From positions 62,001 through 126,000 of the forward strand of contig NZ_JAUXOY010000017.1 in the NCBI RefSeq assembly GCF_030684185.1: 64,000 nucleotides of DNA, given 5' to 3'. Below the pieces are notes generated by a model, which saw only the letters and a program-made list of their open reading frames with translations, was not told where the DNA came from and did no database searches. The translations under genes and the position numbers were made by a program. The DNA is from Methylotenera sp. Lineage in GTDB: Bacteria; Pseudomonadota; Gammaproteobacteria; Burkholderiales; Methylophilaceae. Below, piece after piece: positions 40,934 to 49,175 of the stretch (its first letter is position 1; each line of letters begins with the position of its first letter).

Positions 40934-42166
40934 TTAACCAGCACTTTCGGCTTGCAACAACCGTAAATTCTCTTCAACACCAGCCGCTTCAGTCAGTTCT
41001 GCTACATTTTGTTTGGTAAAAAAACCATCAAAATCGCCAAAGCGTTGCACGTATTCAATGATGAGTGACGAATGTTCTGAAGCACTGGAGAAAATCTGTT
41101 TGAGGCCTTCTTCACGTGAGCCAATCACATCCAATAAAAAGTCTTTACCTTTCTCTCTGATTGCATCGACTACATAGTCAATGTTGATTTGACCTTTGGT
41201 CTCACCATCAGCCACACCAAGTGCAATATGATGTAATCGAGGACCGTAGTTGCGCACGAAATTTTCGGTGGGCGATGGCAAACCTACTAAATGATTCACA
41301 AAATAAGGATGATTAGCAGCGGTAAACACCTTGGCTGGACTATGTCGTTCATCGTCATAGTGTGCACTTTTAGTGACGTTGGTTGAAGAATTTTGACTGG
41401 TAATGTCGTACGAGCCCCAGTAGTAATAGCTGGAAAGCGTCAAGTATTCAAGTATCGCCACTTCACGGTTTTGGCTATAGATACGCGTAGCTAAATGATC
41501 TATCGGCAGAATTAACTTATCTAAGCCAAGTTTTGCTTGTGTTTCTTTGGCTTCAAGATAACCACGATTCACATCGTTGTGAATAACACTGACTCCCAAA
41601 GCATATACACGGATATCCTCGGGTGGACGTTCCCAATAACCTGCAATATTATGCGTATAGGGTGACGGTTTAACGATTGCCATATTGCCAGGCAGTTCCA
41701 GTTTACGAATTTGATCCTGATTAAAAAAACGGATCTCCCGTGCTTTTTGTAGTTCTACAACCTCATGCAGATTGGTGACACGGAAAATCTCGCCCATATA
41801 ACGCGAATTGGGTTTATGTGCCCCTATCGGATAGACGTCATTTAGACTGCGAAATATTCCGTGTAAATTTGGATCACGCACTTCTCTCACAATAATATCA
41901 GGTGAATTCATGTCGATTCGCAAAACATGAGTCCAGTGAGATTCTGACTCAAGCGTAACCAAGTAATGATAAGGCGTCATCAATGCCAGTTCGCTGATAT
42001 AGGCTACTGAACAGCCTGGCTCAACGGTAATCATCATCGCGTCTATTTCATGCACCATATCAGTTAAACCGATACGATCGCGATCTTCTAATAGCTTGGG
42101 CAGAAATTCTTCAAACCAAGGTGAATTGACCTTGTCGCCGTGACGCTGAAATTGCAGTGAGTTCAT
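40934..42166 (-). CDS. HPPD-like VOC-fold protein of unknown function
   Basis: A 410-residue protein I cannot name. The C-terminal half resembles 4-hydroxyphenylpyruvate dioxygenase: LILPIDHLATRIY (His224), GPRLHHIALGV (His313) and SSLIIEYVQRFG (Glu371) give a plausible two-His-one-Glu iron site, and the end GFFTKQNVAELTEA mimics the HPPD tail. The N-terminal half (about 1-215) has no clear relative. It lies between the DUF2126 and the Ser-variant transglutaminase genes, suggesting an oxidative step in the locus. HPPD itself is unlikely given the context and divergent N terminus. Confidence 0.65.
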   Translation of the reverse strand: MNSLQFQRHGDKVNSPWFEEFLPKLLEDRDRIGLTDMVHEIDAMMITVEPGCSVAYISELALMTPYHYLVTLESESHWTHVLRIDMNSPDIIVREVRDPNLHGIFRSLNDVYPIGAHKPNSRYMGEIFRVTNLHEVVELQKAREIRFFNQDQIRKLELPGNMAIVKPSPYTHNIAGYWERPPEDIRVYALGVSVIHNDVNRGYLEAKETQAKLGLDKLILPIDHLATRIYSQNREVAILEYLTLSSYYYWGSYDITSQNSSTNVTKSAHYDDERHSPAKVFTAANHPYFVNHLVGLPSPTENFVRNYGPRLHHIALGVADGETKGQINIDYVVDAIREKGKDFLLDVIGSREEGLKQIFSSASEHSSLIIEYVQRFGDFDGFFTKQNVAELTEAAGVEENLRLLQAESAG

Positions 42167-42227
42167 TAAGTAGCCTGTAGTTGAAAAACTATATATTTTG
42201 AAAAATAGATTGAATGCCGAGTTTCAG

Positions 42228-42263
42228 TTACTGCTGTATTTACTGCTGTATTTACTGCTGTAA
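42228..42263. repeat. Three 12-bp tandem copies covering a stop codon
   Basis: TTACTGCTGTAT is repeated at 42228-42239, 42240-42251 and, with one change, 42252-42263. On the minus strand each unit reads Gln-Gln-stop, so the TAA of the transglutaminase gene is present three times in the same frame. Confidence 0.85.
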
Positions 42264-43082
42264 TTGCTGTTGTACTTGCGACATTTCCTGTACTTTAAAA
42301 TTGACGGACATCTGCTGATGGCCAATATCGCGCATTACGCTGCTAATTGGACAGGCATCCCGGTAATCCAGTCCTGTGGCAAGCCGCACATGCACGCCGT
42401 TTGAAGGTACATTATTAGCCACATCAAAGCTTTGCCAACCAGCGCCAACCAGCCAGGCGTCCGCCCAGCTATGGTTTTCAAGCTGATTGCTGACTGGATT
42501 AAAACAATAACCATGCACAAACCTTGCAGGTACTTTCAATACTCTACAACAAGCGATAAAAAGGTGTGCCAAACCCTGACTCAACCCTTTGCCACTCGAT
42601 AGCGCATCAATGGCAGATTGCTGACTATCATCAGCATCTTTAGTCCACTTCACGGTTTGTGAAATGCCATTCATTAAAGCCATCAGCAGGTCTTTATCGA
42701 TTATTTGACCTTGTGGTAAAAATCCATGCGCAAACTGGCGAATTTCTTCATTCACTTGTGTAAGTCTGGTATGACGAAGGTAGACAGGCAATGCCAAATC
42801 ATCTGGTCTTATTACAGGGCTTACTGGCACTTCAATATCAGTTTCCACCTCTCCACTCGCAGTAATAATAATTTCCTGATGAGGAGAATCCATCACCAGC
42901 GTATGCGTTGCATTGCCAAAGGCGTCAATCTGCGGTGAGGTTTTACCACTTACTTTGACATGCCAATTACTCACACGCTGACCAAAACCATCCTGCGGGG
43001 TTAGACGCAGTTGTTGAATGGTATAAGCGACGGGCTTGTTAAATGCATACCGGGTGCTGTGCTCTATATTGAGTTTCATCAT
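42252..43082 (-). CDS. Transglutaminase-like protein with Cys-to-Ser change (copy C)
   Basis: About 276 residues with the same architecture as its paralogues. The catalytic position reads GKGLSQGLAHLF, with Ser168 where the others have GxCxD/ExA; His204 (ENHSWADAW) and Asp220 (GWQSFDVANN) remain. The codon is AGT, one base from TGT (Cys). It may be a noncatalytic binding partner or use serine. The ATG at 43082 follows GAGAG; the TTG at 43097 is less likely. Located 22 nt after the alpha-E gene. Confidence 0.88.
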   Translation of the reverse strand: MMKLNIEHSTRYAFNKPVAYTIQQLRLTPQDGFGQRVSNWHVKVSGKTSPQIDAFGNATHTLVMDSPHQEIIITASGEVETDIEVPVSPVIRPDDLALPVYLRHTRLTQVNEEIRQFAHGFLPQGQIIDKDLLMALMNGISQTVKWTKDADDSQQSAIDALSSGKGLSQGLAHLFIACCRVLKVPARFVHGYCFNPVSNQLENHSWADAWLVGAGWQSFDVANNVPSNGVHVRLATGLDYRDACPISSVMRDIGHQQMSVNFKVQEMSQVQQQLQQ

Positions 43083-43104
43083 TACTCTCTCATTCAATTA
43101 TTAT

Positions 43105-44103
43105 TTAGCTTTGGTACTGTTCCAGTGTACTCACTGATTCATCTAGACCTGCTTCATTAAGGCTAGGTGCATTTAGATAAGTGCGTTGAATCTCTATGCC
43201 CAGGCGGTTGTTATGCCTGAGGAATGACTCTAAAAATTCATGCAGCCCACCCCGGAAAATGTCTTCAATGCGCCCGTAATGCAGGCTAGAGTGCATCTCG
43301 CCTGCCTGACGTTTACATTCACGACCGGCATCACCACTCAATTGGTCCAGGATATTGGTAAGTTCATCCATACAAGCATGCAGTGATCGTGGCATGTCGT
43401 GACGCAAAACAAGTAGTTCAGCCACGCGCAACGGCATTACGGCATCGCGATAAACTTTTAAATAGGCTTCATAAGCACTGGCAGAACGCAATAATGCACT
43501 CCACTCGTAATAATCCACCGCGCCGCCCACATCACTAGCTGAAGGTAATAATAGGTGGTACTTAACATCCAGCAGGCGTGCCATATCATCTGCCCGTTCG
43601 ATAAACCCGCCCAATCGGGTAAATCGAAAGCCATCATCACGTAACATCGTGCCGTATGTAACTCCGCGGAATAGATGCGAACGTGATTTCACCCAGTCAC
43701 AAAACTCTGACAAGCCGCTATCCAAAATAAGCAGCTTGTCCATTTGCTGGAATTCAAGCCATAGGCTATTGATGTTCTCCCACATTTCTGAAGACATCGC
43801 CACCCTTACAGCGTGCGCATTTTCGCGTGCAGCACGGAGGCAGTTGTAAATGCTGGATAAATTACGCTCATCCATTGCAATGTAATAAATCACATTGCGT
43901 GCAGTAACTTCGTCATAAGTTGCTTGGAAATCTTCAACGGTATCTGATATATGCAAAAGTGGTACCCAAAGTGCGGCTTCACTTTGAGCGGCATTTTGTA
44001 CTAACGACATGCGATAGGTAACATCAAGCATGCGCGCCATATTTTCGGCACGCTCAATATAACGTGCCATCCAGTAAAGGTGATCTGCGGTACGGCTTAA
44101 CAT
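43105..44103 (-). CDS. Alpha-E domain protein
   Basis: 332 residues, all helical, beginning with MLSRTADHLYWMARYIERAE, the family's typical start. It overlaps the ATP-grasp gene by 7 nt (ATG inside the end of the upstream frame); a GTG at 44115 is less likely. It equals the C-terminal part of the 859-residue fusion at 31-34 kb. The alpha-E domain is known only from these operons and may act as a partner of the ATP-grasp ligase. Confidence 0.9.
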   Translation of the reverse strand: MLSRTADHLYWMARYIERAENMARMLDVTYRMSLVQNAAQSEAALWVPLLHISDTVEDFQATYDEVTARNVIYYIAMDERNLSSIYNCLRAARENAHAVRVAMSSEMWENINSLWLEFQQMDKLLILDSGLSEFCDWVKSRSHLFRGVTYGTMLRDDGFRFTRLGGFIERADDMARLLDVKYHLLLPSASDVGGAVDYYEWSALLRSASAYEAYLKVYRDAVMPLRVAELLVLRHDMPRSLHACMDELTNILDQLSGDAGRECKRQAGEMHSSLHYGRIEDIFRGGLHEFLESFLRHNNRLGIEIQRTYLNAPSLNEAGLDESVSTLEQYQS

Positions 44104-45533
44104 TGCAGCACCCACGTATCTTTCGTACCGCCGCCTTGCGATGAGTTCACCACTAATGAACCTTCATTCATGGCGACGCGACAAAGTGCACCTGGTACGA
44201 CGGTAGTTGTTTTTCCAGTCAATACATACGGACGCAAATCTACATGCCGAGGGGCCACGCCTTGTTCTACCAAGGTTGGACAGGTTGAAAGCGCCAGCGT
44301 AGGCTGGGCAATGTAATTGTCTGGATTGGCAAGGATGCGTAGACGGAAATCTTCAATCTGTGATTTACTTGAGGTAGGGCCAACCAGCATGCCGTAGCCA
44401 CCTGAGCCCTGTACTTCTTTAACGACTAACTCAGCCAGATGCTCTAATACGTATTTTCTGTCATCTGCTACACTAAGTTTATAGGTAGGTACGTTAGACA
44501 ATATCGGTTCCTCACCCAAATAAAAACGGATCATTTCCGGCACATAGATATACGTGGACTTATCATCCGCCACCCCTGTACCGATGGCATTTGCAAGTGC
44601 AACGCCCCCATTGCGATAAACTGAAATCAACCCCGGTACACCTAGCATTGAATCTTGCCTGAATGCCAGCGGATCAATAAAGTCATCATCGATACGGCGA
44701 TAAATAACATCCACCTGTTTTGGGCCCTCCGTAGTGCGCATGAATACAGCGTTATCTTTCACAAACATATCCCGACCTTCGACTAATTCAATGCCCATCT
44801 GCTGCGCAAGAAAAGCATGTTCGAAGTAAGCACTGTTATAAGCTCCAGGCGTCATCAGCACCACGGTCGGATTGTTTGCTCCGCGCGGGGCAACGGCACG
44901 CAAATTTTCCAGCAACAGTTGCGGGTAATGCTCAACTGGTGCAATTGGATAATTGCGGAATAATTCTGGAAACAAGCGCATCATCATGCGTCGGTCTTCC
45001 AGCATGTATGAAACGCCAGAAGGTGTGCGTAAATTATCTTCCAGCACATAAAACGTATCGGCTTCGGTACGTACAATATCAATGCCGGCAATATGCGCAT
45101 AGACGCCGCCTGATACGTCAACGCCCTGCATTTCTGGCCGATACATTTCGTTGGTTAGAATGCTTTCCGGCACAACACCAGCTTTAATGATGTCTTGTCC
45201 GTGATAAAGGTCATTTAAAAACATATTGAGTGCCCGTACCCGCTGACATGCACCATCTGATAGCCGCTTCCACTCGTTTGCAGCTAAAATACGTGGGACA
45301 ACATCGAATGGAATCAAGCGTTCAGCACCCTCTTCCTCACCATAAACTGCAAAGGTGATGCCTACCCGACGAAACAACAGCTCAGCATCACGTGATTTTT
45401 GAGCAAGTTGTGAGAAGTCTTTTCCAGCTAACCAGTCAGCATAAGCTGCATATACTGGCCTAACCCCTTTTTTAGAGTCGAATGACTCGTCAAAGGCTGT
45501 CAGTATTTTATTTTTATAATCAATAGTAGCCAT
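44097..45533 (-). CDS. Circularly permuted type 2 ATP-grasp ligase
   Basis: 478 residues: GITFAVYGEEEGAER near residue 53, FYVLEDNLRTPSGVSYMLE (about 158), PKQVDVIYRRIDDDFIDPLA and the glycine-rich VVKEVQGSGGYGMLVGP (about 370) for ATP binding. The family is predicted to ligate a carboxylate to an amine. First gene of the operon ATP-grasp, alpha-E, Ser-transglutaminase, VOC, DUF2126. No Shine-Dalgarno precedes the ATG, and the best sigma-54 promoter predicts a leader of only about four bases. Confidence 0.9.
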   Translation of the reverse strand: MATIDYKNKILTAFDESFDSKKGVRPVYAAYADWLAGKDFSQLAQKSRDAELLFRRVGITFAVYGEEEGAERLIPFDVVPRILAANEWKRLSDGACQRVRALNMFLNDLYHGQDIIKAGVVPESILTNEMYRPEMQGVDVSGGVYAHIAGIDIVRTEADTFYVLEDNLRTPSGVSYMLEDRRMMMRLFPELFRNYPIAPVEHYPQLLLENLRAVAPRGANNPTVVLMTPGAYNSAYFEHAFLAQQMGIELVEGRDMFVKDNAVFMRTTEGPKQVDVIYRRIDDDFIDPLAFRQDSMLGVPGLISVYRNGGVALANAIGTGVADDKSTYIYVPEMIRFYLGEEPILSNVPTYKLSVADDRKYVLEHLAELVVKEVQGSGGYGMLVGPTSSKSQIEDFRLRILANPDNYIAQPTLALSTCPTLVEQGVAPRHVDLRPYVLTGKTTTVVPGALCRVAMNEGSLVVNSSQGGGTKDTWVLQC

Positions 45534-45547
45534 AATGATTAGCTACT

Positions 45548-45564
45548 TGCAAGGCGCGTGCCAA
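45548..45564 (-). promoter_or_regulatory. Sigma-54 promoter of the ATP-grasp/alpha-E/transglutaminase operon
   Basis: On the minus strand TTGGCACGCGCCTTGCA is a full match to the -24/-12 consensus with GG-N10-GC spacing. The expected start, near 45537, is almost at the ATG (45533). A weaker overlapping candidate, AAGGCAATGGCATTGCA (45570-45586), also has the right spacing and would give a leader of about 26 nt. Confidence 0.75.
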
Positions 45565-45618
45565 CTACATGCAATGCCATTGCCTTCTATATAGAATGCG
45601 CCTTACAGGCTTATTCAA

Positions 45619-45640
45619 GGCTAATTTTATTGAATTAGCC
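45619..45640. repeat. 8-bp inverted repeat in a 384-bp divergent spacer
   Basis: GGCTAATT (45619-45626) and AATTAGCC (45633-45640) frame a 6-nt loop in the spacer 45534-45917 between divergent operons. The spacer also has repeated GCAAGGCTA/CAAGGCTA-like elements near 45611, 45693 and 45750, and the two sigma-54 promoters at its ends. No ORF is seen. Possible regulator site. Confidence 0.4.
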
Positions 45641-45850
45641 CCTTGGGTTTTGCAAGCCATGAGACATAGCGCGCAGTTTTGGTGCAAGGCTAACTATTCA
45701 AGCCTATTGTTAGTGCGCCAGTATTAGAGCTAAACCTAGCAAGCCCAAGGCTAGCGTCATCTAGCAAGCAAAAAAAAACCATTTTATAAAATTCTTTTGC
45801 TGCCAATCGCAAAATAAAACATGTCCGCGAATTTTTTCAGCTACAGGGTG

Positions 45851-45867
45851 TTGGTACAATTATTGCA
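45851..45867 (+). promoter_or_regulatory. Sigma-54 promoter of the cytochrome b/transglutaminase operon
   Basis: TTGGTACAATTATTGCA fits TTGG(C/T)AC-N5-TTGCA with GG-N10-GC spacing. Predicted start near 45879, 39 nt before the ATG, with AAGGAG in between. Confidence 0.75.
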
Positions 45868-45917
45868 ACGTTTCTTATGTAGCATCTCATGCTAATGCAT
45901 GGAATAAGGAGTTTTTT

Positions 45918-46640
45918 ATGATTAAAGTATGGTCTATACCGACTCGATTGCTGCATTGGATTTTGGTGGGTGCCTTCTGTATCGCCTTTTATACTGCTAC
46001 TTCAGAGCTAAAGCGTGACATTCATGTGGAGGCAGGCTATGTAGCTGGTGCTGTGATAGTAATACGCTGGCTATACGGATTTTTAATGAAAGACTTTTCT
46101 GCATTTCGCCGATTTCCGCCCAATCCTGGTGCGGGATTCGCTTACATCACCAGTATTTTGACAGGCAAGCCTAAACGATACCTTGGTCATAATCCTGCTG
46201 GTGCGCTGGCCATCTATGCCATGCTTACCCTTGGACTGTTAACGATTTTGACTGGCTTCATGTCGTTTAACGACATCGCAATTCCATTTGGGTTGATGGA
46301 TGATGACCAGATTAAAGATTTTCATGATTTTGTTGCATATGCATGGTTGTGGACCGTTGGACTGCACTTGGTTGGCGTGGTCGTTGGCAGTTTGGTTCAT
46401 AGAGAGAATCTAATACTAGCGATGATCACTGGATTTAAACGCCGCAGACTAATCGGTGCAGGAAACCACTTACCGCCACTGCCGGCACATTATGAGATTT
46501 CTGACTCGCTGCATATGCAGTATATTGAAGAAGCTGCCTATTACATAGCTGAACGACAGGGATTTCAGGCGGATCATTCTTGGGAGTATTGGCTACAGGC
46601 TGAAAAAGAAGTGGCACATATGCTGAAAAATATTAAATAA
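45918..46640 (+). CDS. Cytochrome b561-type membrane protein with C-terminal DUF2934
   Basis: 240 residues. Residues 1-180 form a four-helix di-haem cytochrome b (IPTRLLHWILVGAF with the first haem His, HVEAGYVAGAVIVIRW, FHDFVAYAW and LHLVGVVVGSLVH). The C-terminal 55 residues (YIEEAAYYIAERQGF, EYWLQAEKEVAHML) match DUF2934, an unusual fusion. The ATG has AAGGAG 6 nt upstream. It leads an operon with two transglutaminase genes and may supply electrons to a redox step of the locus, which is inference. Confidence 0.85.
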   Translation: MIKVWSIPTRLLHWILVGAFCIAFYTATSELKRDIHVEAGYVAGAVIVIRWLYGFLMKDFSAFRRFPPNPGAGFAYITSILTGKPKRYLGHNPAGALAIYAMLTLGLLTILTGFMSFNDIAIPFGLMDDDQIKDFHDFVAYAWLWTVGLHLVGVVVGSLVHRENLILAMITGFKRRRLIGAGNHLPPLPAHYEISDSLHMQYIEEAAYYIAERQGFQADHSWEYWLQAEKEVAHMLKNIK

Positions 46641-46736
46641 TAAAAAGTTTAGTGAATTCAAAATTCCAGCTAACTCCTTTCTAAAAATGAAAACGAGATA
46701 GAATGCGCGGCTTATGTAAGCAAAAGGAGAATCACC

Positions 46737-47534
46737 GTGTGGCTTAGGACTAAATGCGAGATTAGCTTTGACGTCAGTATTGCTACACCGTTTATCCTTA
46801 TGCTTCGTCCGCGTAGTGGCTTACATCAATGGGTAGCGCGTGAATCATACACATTAAAACCCAGTGTGCCTGTGGTCGAATATACCGACAATTATGGCAA
46901 TCTTTGTCAGCGGCTAATCGCCCCGCCAGGTGAGTTTTGCATACGCACATCAGCAGATATACTCACCGCCGACAGTATTGACGTTTGTCCAGGAGCGCCT
47001 TTTGATGAAGTGCAGCACCTGCCTGATGAAGTTCTTACCTATCTTTTACCTACACGCTATTGTGAATCTGATCGGTTTATAGACCTTGGTCAGGAAATAG
47101 TGGCTGGTGTAGCGCCAGGCTATGACCAGGTAGCCACCATCGTAACGTGGATACGTGGCAATATTCGCTTCAATCCAGACTCCATCCACTTTCAGTTATC
47201 AGCGGTAGAAGTCAATCAACAACGTGAGGGAGTTTGCCGGGAACTCGCCCATTTAGGCATCGCCTTATGCCGAGGGTTGTGTATCCCTGCGCGTATGGTT
47301 GTTGGTTACCTGCATGGACTTGAACCTATGGATTTTCATGCCTGGTTTGAAGCCTATGTAGGCGGTCGCTGGTATACCTTTGACGCAACCCAGCCTTATC
47401 CAGTAGGTGGGCGTGTCACTGTAGCCTATGGAAGAGACGCAGCTGATGTTGCTATATTTAATCAGTTCGGCCCAGCTTTGTATCCTCAAGAAATGTCGGT
47501 TCACGTTGAGATGCTTGATTCAGCGCCGGATTAA
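46737..47534 (+). CDS. Transglutaminase-like cysteine protein (copy D)
   Basis: 265 residues with an intact triad: Cys in [12 protein letters not shown], His in [10 protein letters not shown], Asp in [13 protein letters not shown] start with AAGGAG 7 nt upstream. Its N-terminal half differs from copies A and E, so it is a distinct subfamily. It follows the cytochrome b gene by 96 nt and is followed 5 nt later by copy E. Confidence 0.88.
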   Translation: MWLRTKCEISFDVSIATPFILMLRPRSGLHQWVARESYTLKPSVPVVEYTDNYGNLCQRLIAPPGEFCIRTSADILTADSIDVCPGAPFDEVQHLPDEVLTYLLPTRYCESDRFIDLGQEIVAGVAPGYDQVATIVTWIRGNIRFNPDSIHFQLSAVEVNQQREGVCRELAHLGIALCRGLCIPARMVVGYLHGLEPMDFHAWFEAYVGGRWYTFDATQPYPVGGRVTVAYGRDAADVAIFNQFGPALYPQEMSVHVEMLDSAPD

Positions 47535-47539
47535 ACGTC

Positions 47540-48394
47540 ATGCAAAGGTTGCGCATTAAACATTTGACGGAATATCTCTTTCCAACGCAGGTGACGTTAA
47601 ATCAGCATAGGCTTCTATTACGACCACGCGAGGGGCATGATGTACGCATTGAGTCTTCCAAGTTAGAAATAACGCCTGCGTATAATATTCAATGGCAGCG
47701 TGATGTATTTGATAATTCCCTGGCAATCGTCAACTTCCTGGAGCGTTCAAACAAACTAACCATTGCCAGTGAAGTGATGATTCAACATTACGATCAAGCG
47801 CCTTATGACTTTATGGTTGAGCATTACGCAGTCAGATATCCTTTTGCATATGCGCTGGATGAACAAGTTGATCTGGCGGCATTTCAGCAGCCTATCTTTT
47901 ATAAAGATCAATATATTGTTAACAGTTGGCTGCAACTACTCGGATTAAACGGCATGGAGACCTTTGGCTTGCTGATGAAATTAAATCAGATGATTAGCCA
48001 GCAGTTCCGTTACCAAATAAGAGAAGAAGCTGGCGTACAATCGCCGTCACAGACGTTATCGCAGCGTAGCGGATCATGCCGCGATTACGCTACACTTTTA
48101 ATAGAAGCTTGTCGCTGTCTTGGTTTGGCTAGTCGATTTGTCAGCGGTTATTTACACGCGCCCGCAACCGAGGCTGGCAATGCGACCACCCATGCCTGGG
48201 TTGAGGTCTATTTGCCAGGCACAGGCTGGAAGGGTTTCGACCCTACATCAGGCGAGGTAACGGGCAATCGGCATATTGCAGTAGCAGTAGCGCGAAACCC
48301 GGAAGCAGTTCCTCCAGTCTCAGGTAGCTTCATAGGATTAGGTTTGATAGCACCAAAGATGGTAGTTGATGTACAGGTTAACTTGCTTGCCTGA
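47540..48394 (+). CDS. Transglutaminase-like cysteine protein (copy E)
   Basis: 284 residues with the beta domain (MQRLRIKHLTEYLFPTQV) and intact triad: Cys in RSGSCRDYATLL, His in TTHAWVEVYLPG, Asp in GWKGFDPTSG. It is closest in motif to the N-terminal domain of the DUF2126 fusion (both GSCRD). It probably ends the cytochrome b operon. Confidence 0.9.
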   Translation: MQRLRIKHLTEYLFPTQVTLNQHRLLLRPREGHDVRIESSKLEITPAYNIQWQRDVFDNSLAIVNFLERSNKLTIASEVMIQHYDQAPYDFMVEHYAVRYPFAYALDEQVDLAAFQQPIFYKDQYIVNSWLQLLGLNGMETFGLLMKLNQMISQQFRYQIREEAGVQSPSQTLSQRSGSCRDYATLLIEACRCLGLASRFVSGYLHAPATEAGNATTHAWVEVYLPGTGWKGFDPTSGEVTGNRHIAVAVARNPEAVPPVSGSFIGLGLIAPKMVVDVQVNLLA

Positions 48395-48515
48395 TTGTTT
48401 TAGTCTTAGCATAACTATCAAAACGAATAGAGTAGAACCCACCCTCTTTCGCCTGATACATCGCTGTGTCATCATATAGATTCCACAGAGTTAACAACGT
48501 CAAAGGTCACTAACC

Positions 48516-49070
48516 GTGAGAACAATATTAAATAAGCCGATTGTGAATAGCTTGATGGTCTTTGGTTTGGCTTTAAATATGCCAGTTGCAAATGCTCTGG
48601 ATAGTAAAGGTTCTGTCATGATAAACGGGCTTGGCCAGCGCGTTTGCTCAAAAATGACAGCGCATGTTAGCGAATATCCAGAAGCTTCAGATGTATATGC
48701 TGCATATATTGACGGTTTCGCTTCTGCCATAAATGTTACAGTTCACGGAAAGGCAAATTATCTTGAAGGAACCGATAAAGAGTCGCGTTATATGTTTGTG
48801 CTGCAGCATTGTGAAAACAATCCAGCTGACACACTCTTTCAGGCTATAAACCAACTTTACGTTAAAGAGACCGGCCAACCGATTAATGAGCTCTCAGCCC
48901 AACGCAGCCCTCCCCCATCTAAATCAGCAGTTAGCGCTGGCAAGCCAGCGATTAAGCCTACAAAACTAGCAGTTAAAGCTAAGAAGCCAGAGGTTAAAGC
49001 TAAGAAGCCAGAGGTTAAAGCTAAAAAGCCAGAGGTTAAAGCTAAAAAGATAGTAAAAAAAAGTAATTAG
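48516..49070 (+). CDS. Secreted protein with Lys-rich repeat tail
   Basis: A 184-residue protein with a signal peptide (VNSLMVFGLALNMPVANA, cleavage about residue 27), a small domain with two cysteines (CSKMTAHVSEY and LQHCENNPADTLF), vaguely like Rap1a/Tai immunity domains, and a basic tail of KAKKPEV repeats similar to histone H1-like proteins. GTG start with AAGG 11 nt upstream. Function unknown. Confidence 0.7.
   Translation: MRTILNKPIVNSLMVFGLALNMPVANALDSKGSVMINGLGQRVCSKMTAHVSEYPEASDVYAAYIDGFASAINVTVHGKANYLEGTDKESRYMFVLQHCENNPADTLFQAINQLYVKETGQPINELSAQRSPPPSKSAVSAGKPAIKPTKLAVKAKKPEVKAKKPEVKAKKPEVKAKKIVKKSN
48972..49049. repeat. 21-bp tandem repeat, about 3.7 copies
   Basis: The unit GTTAAAGCTAAGAAGCCAGAG repeats from 48972 with A/G changes at one position and encodes the KAKKPEV tail of the secreted protein. 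Length-variable, so probably polymorphic between strains. Confidence 0.9.
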
Positions 49071-49175
49071 ATTTTAGGCTATTAGAGATTCCTATAGCCT
49101 TAATGGGTCATATCGGATTGAGGTATTAACTTATAGAATTATTTATACCGACTTACTTCTATAGGCAGAAAAAGA

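Noticed and set aside
40934-42166. Annotation as 4-hydroxyphenylpyruvate dioxygenase
   Set aside because: Only the C-terminal half matches; the N-terminal half and the operon context do not fit tyrosine catabolism.
45570-45586. Second sigma-54 site as an independent promoter
   Set aside because: The -24 box is weak (AAGGCA) and it lies next to a much better match; kept only as a possibility in the notes for that site.
45619-45640. Terminator hairpin
   Set aside because: It lies between divergent genes and is not followed by a T-run on either strand.
48972-49049. CRISPR-like array
   Set aside because: The repeats are contiguous with no spacers and encode a protein tail; no cas genes are present in the window.
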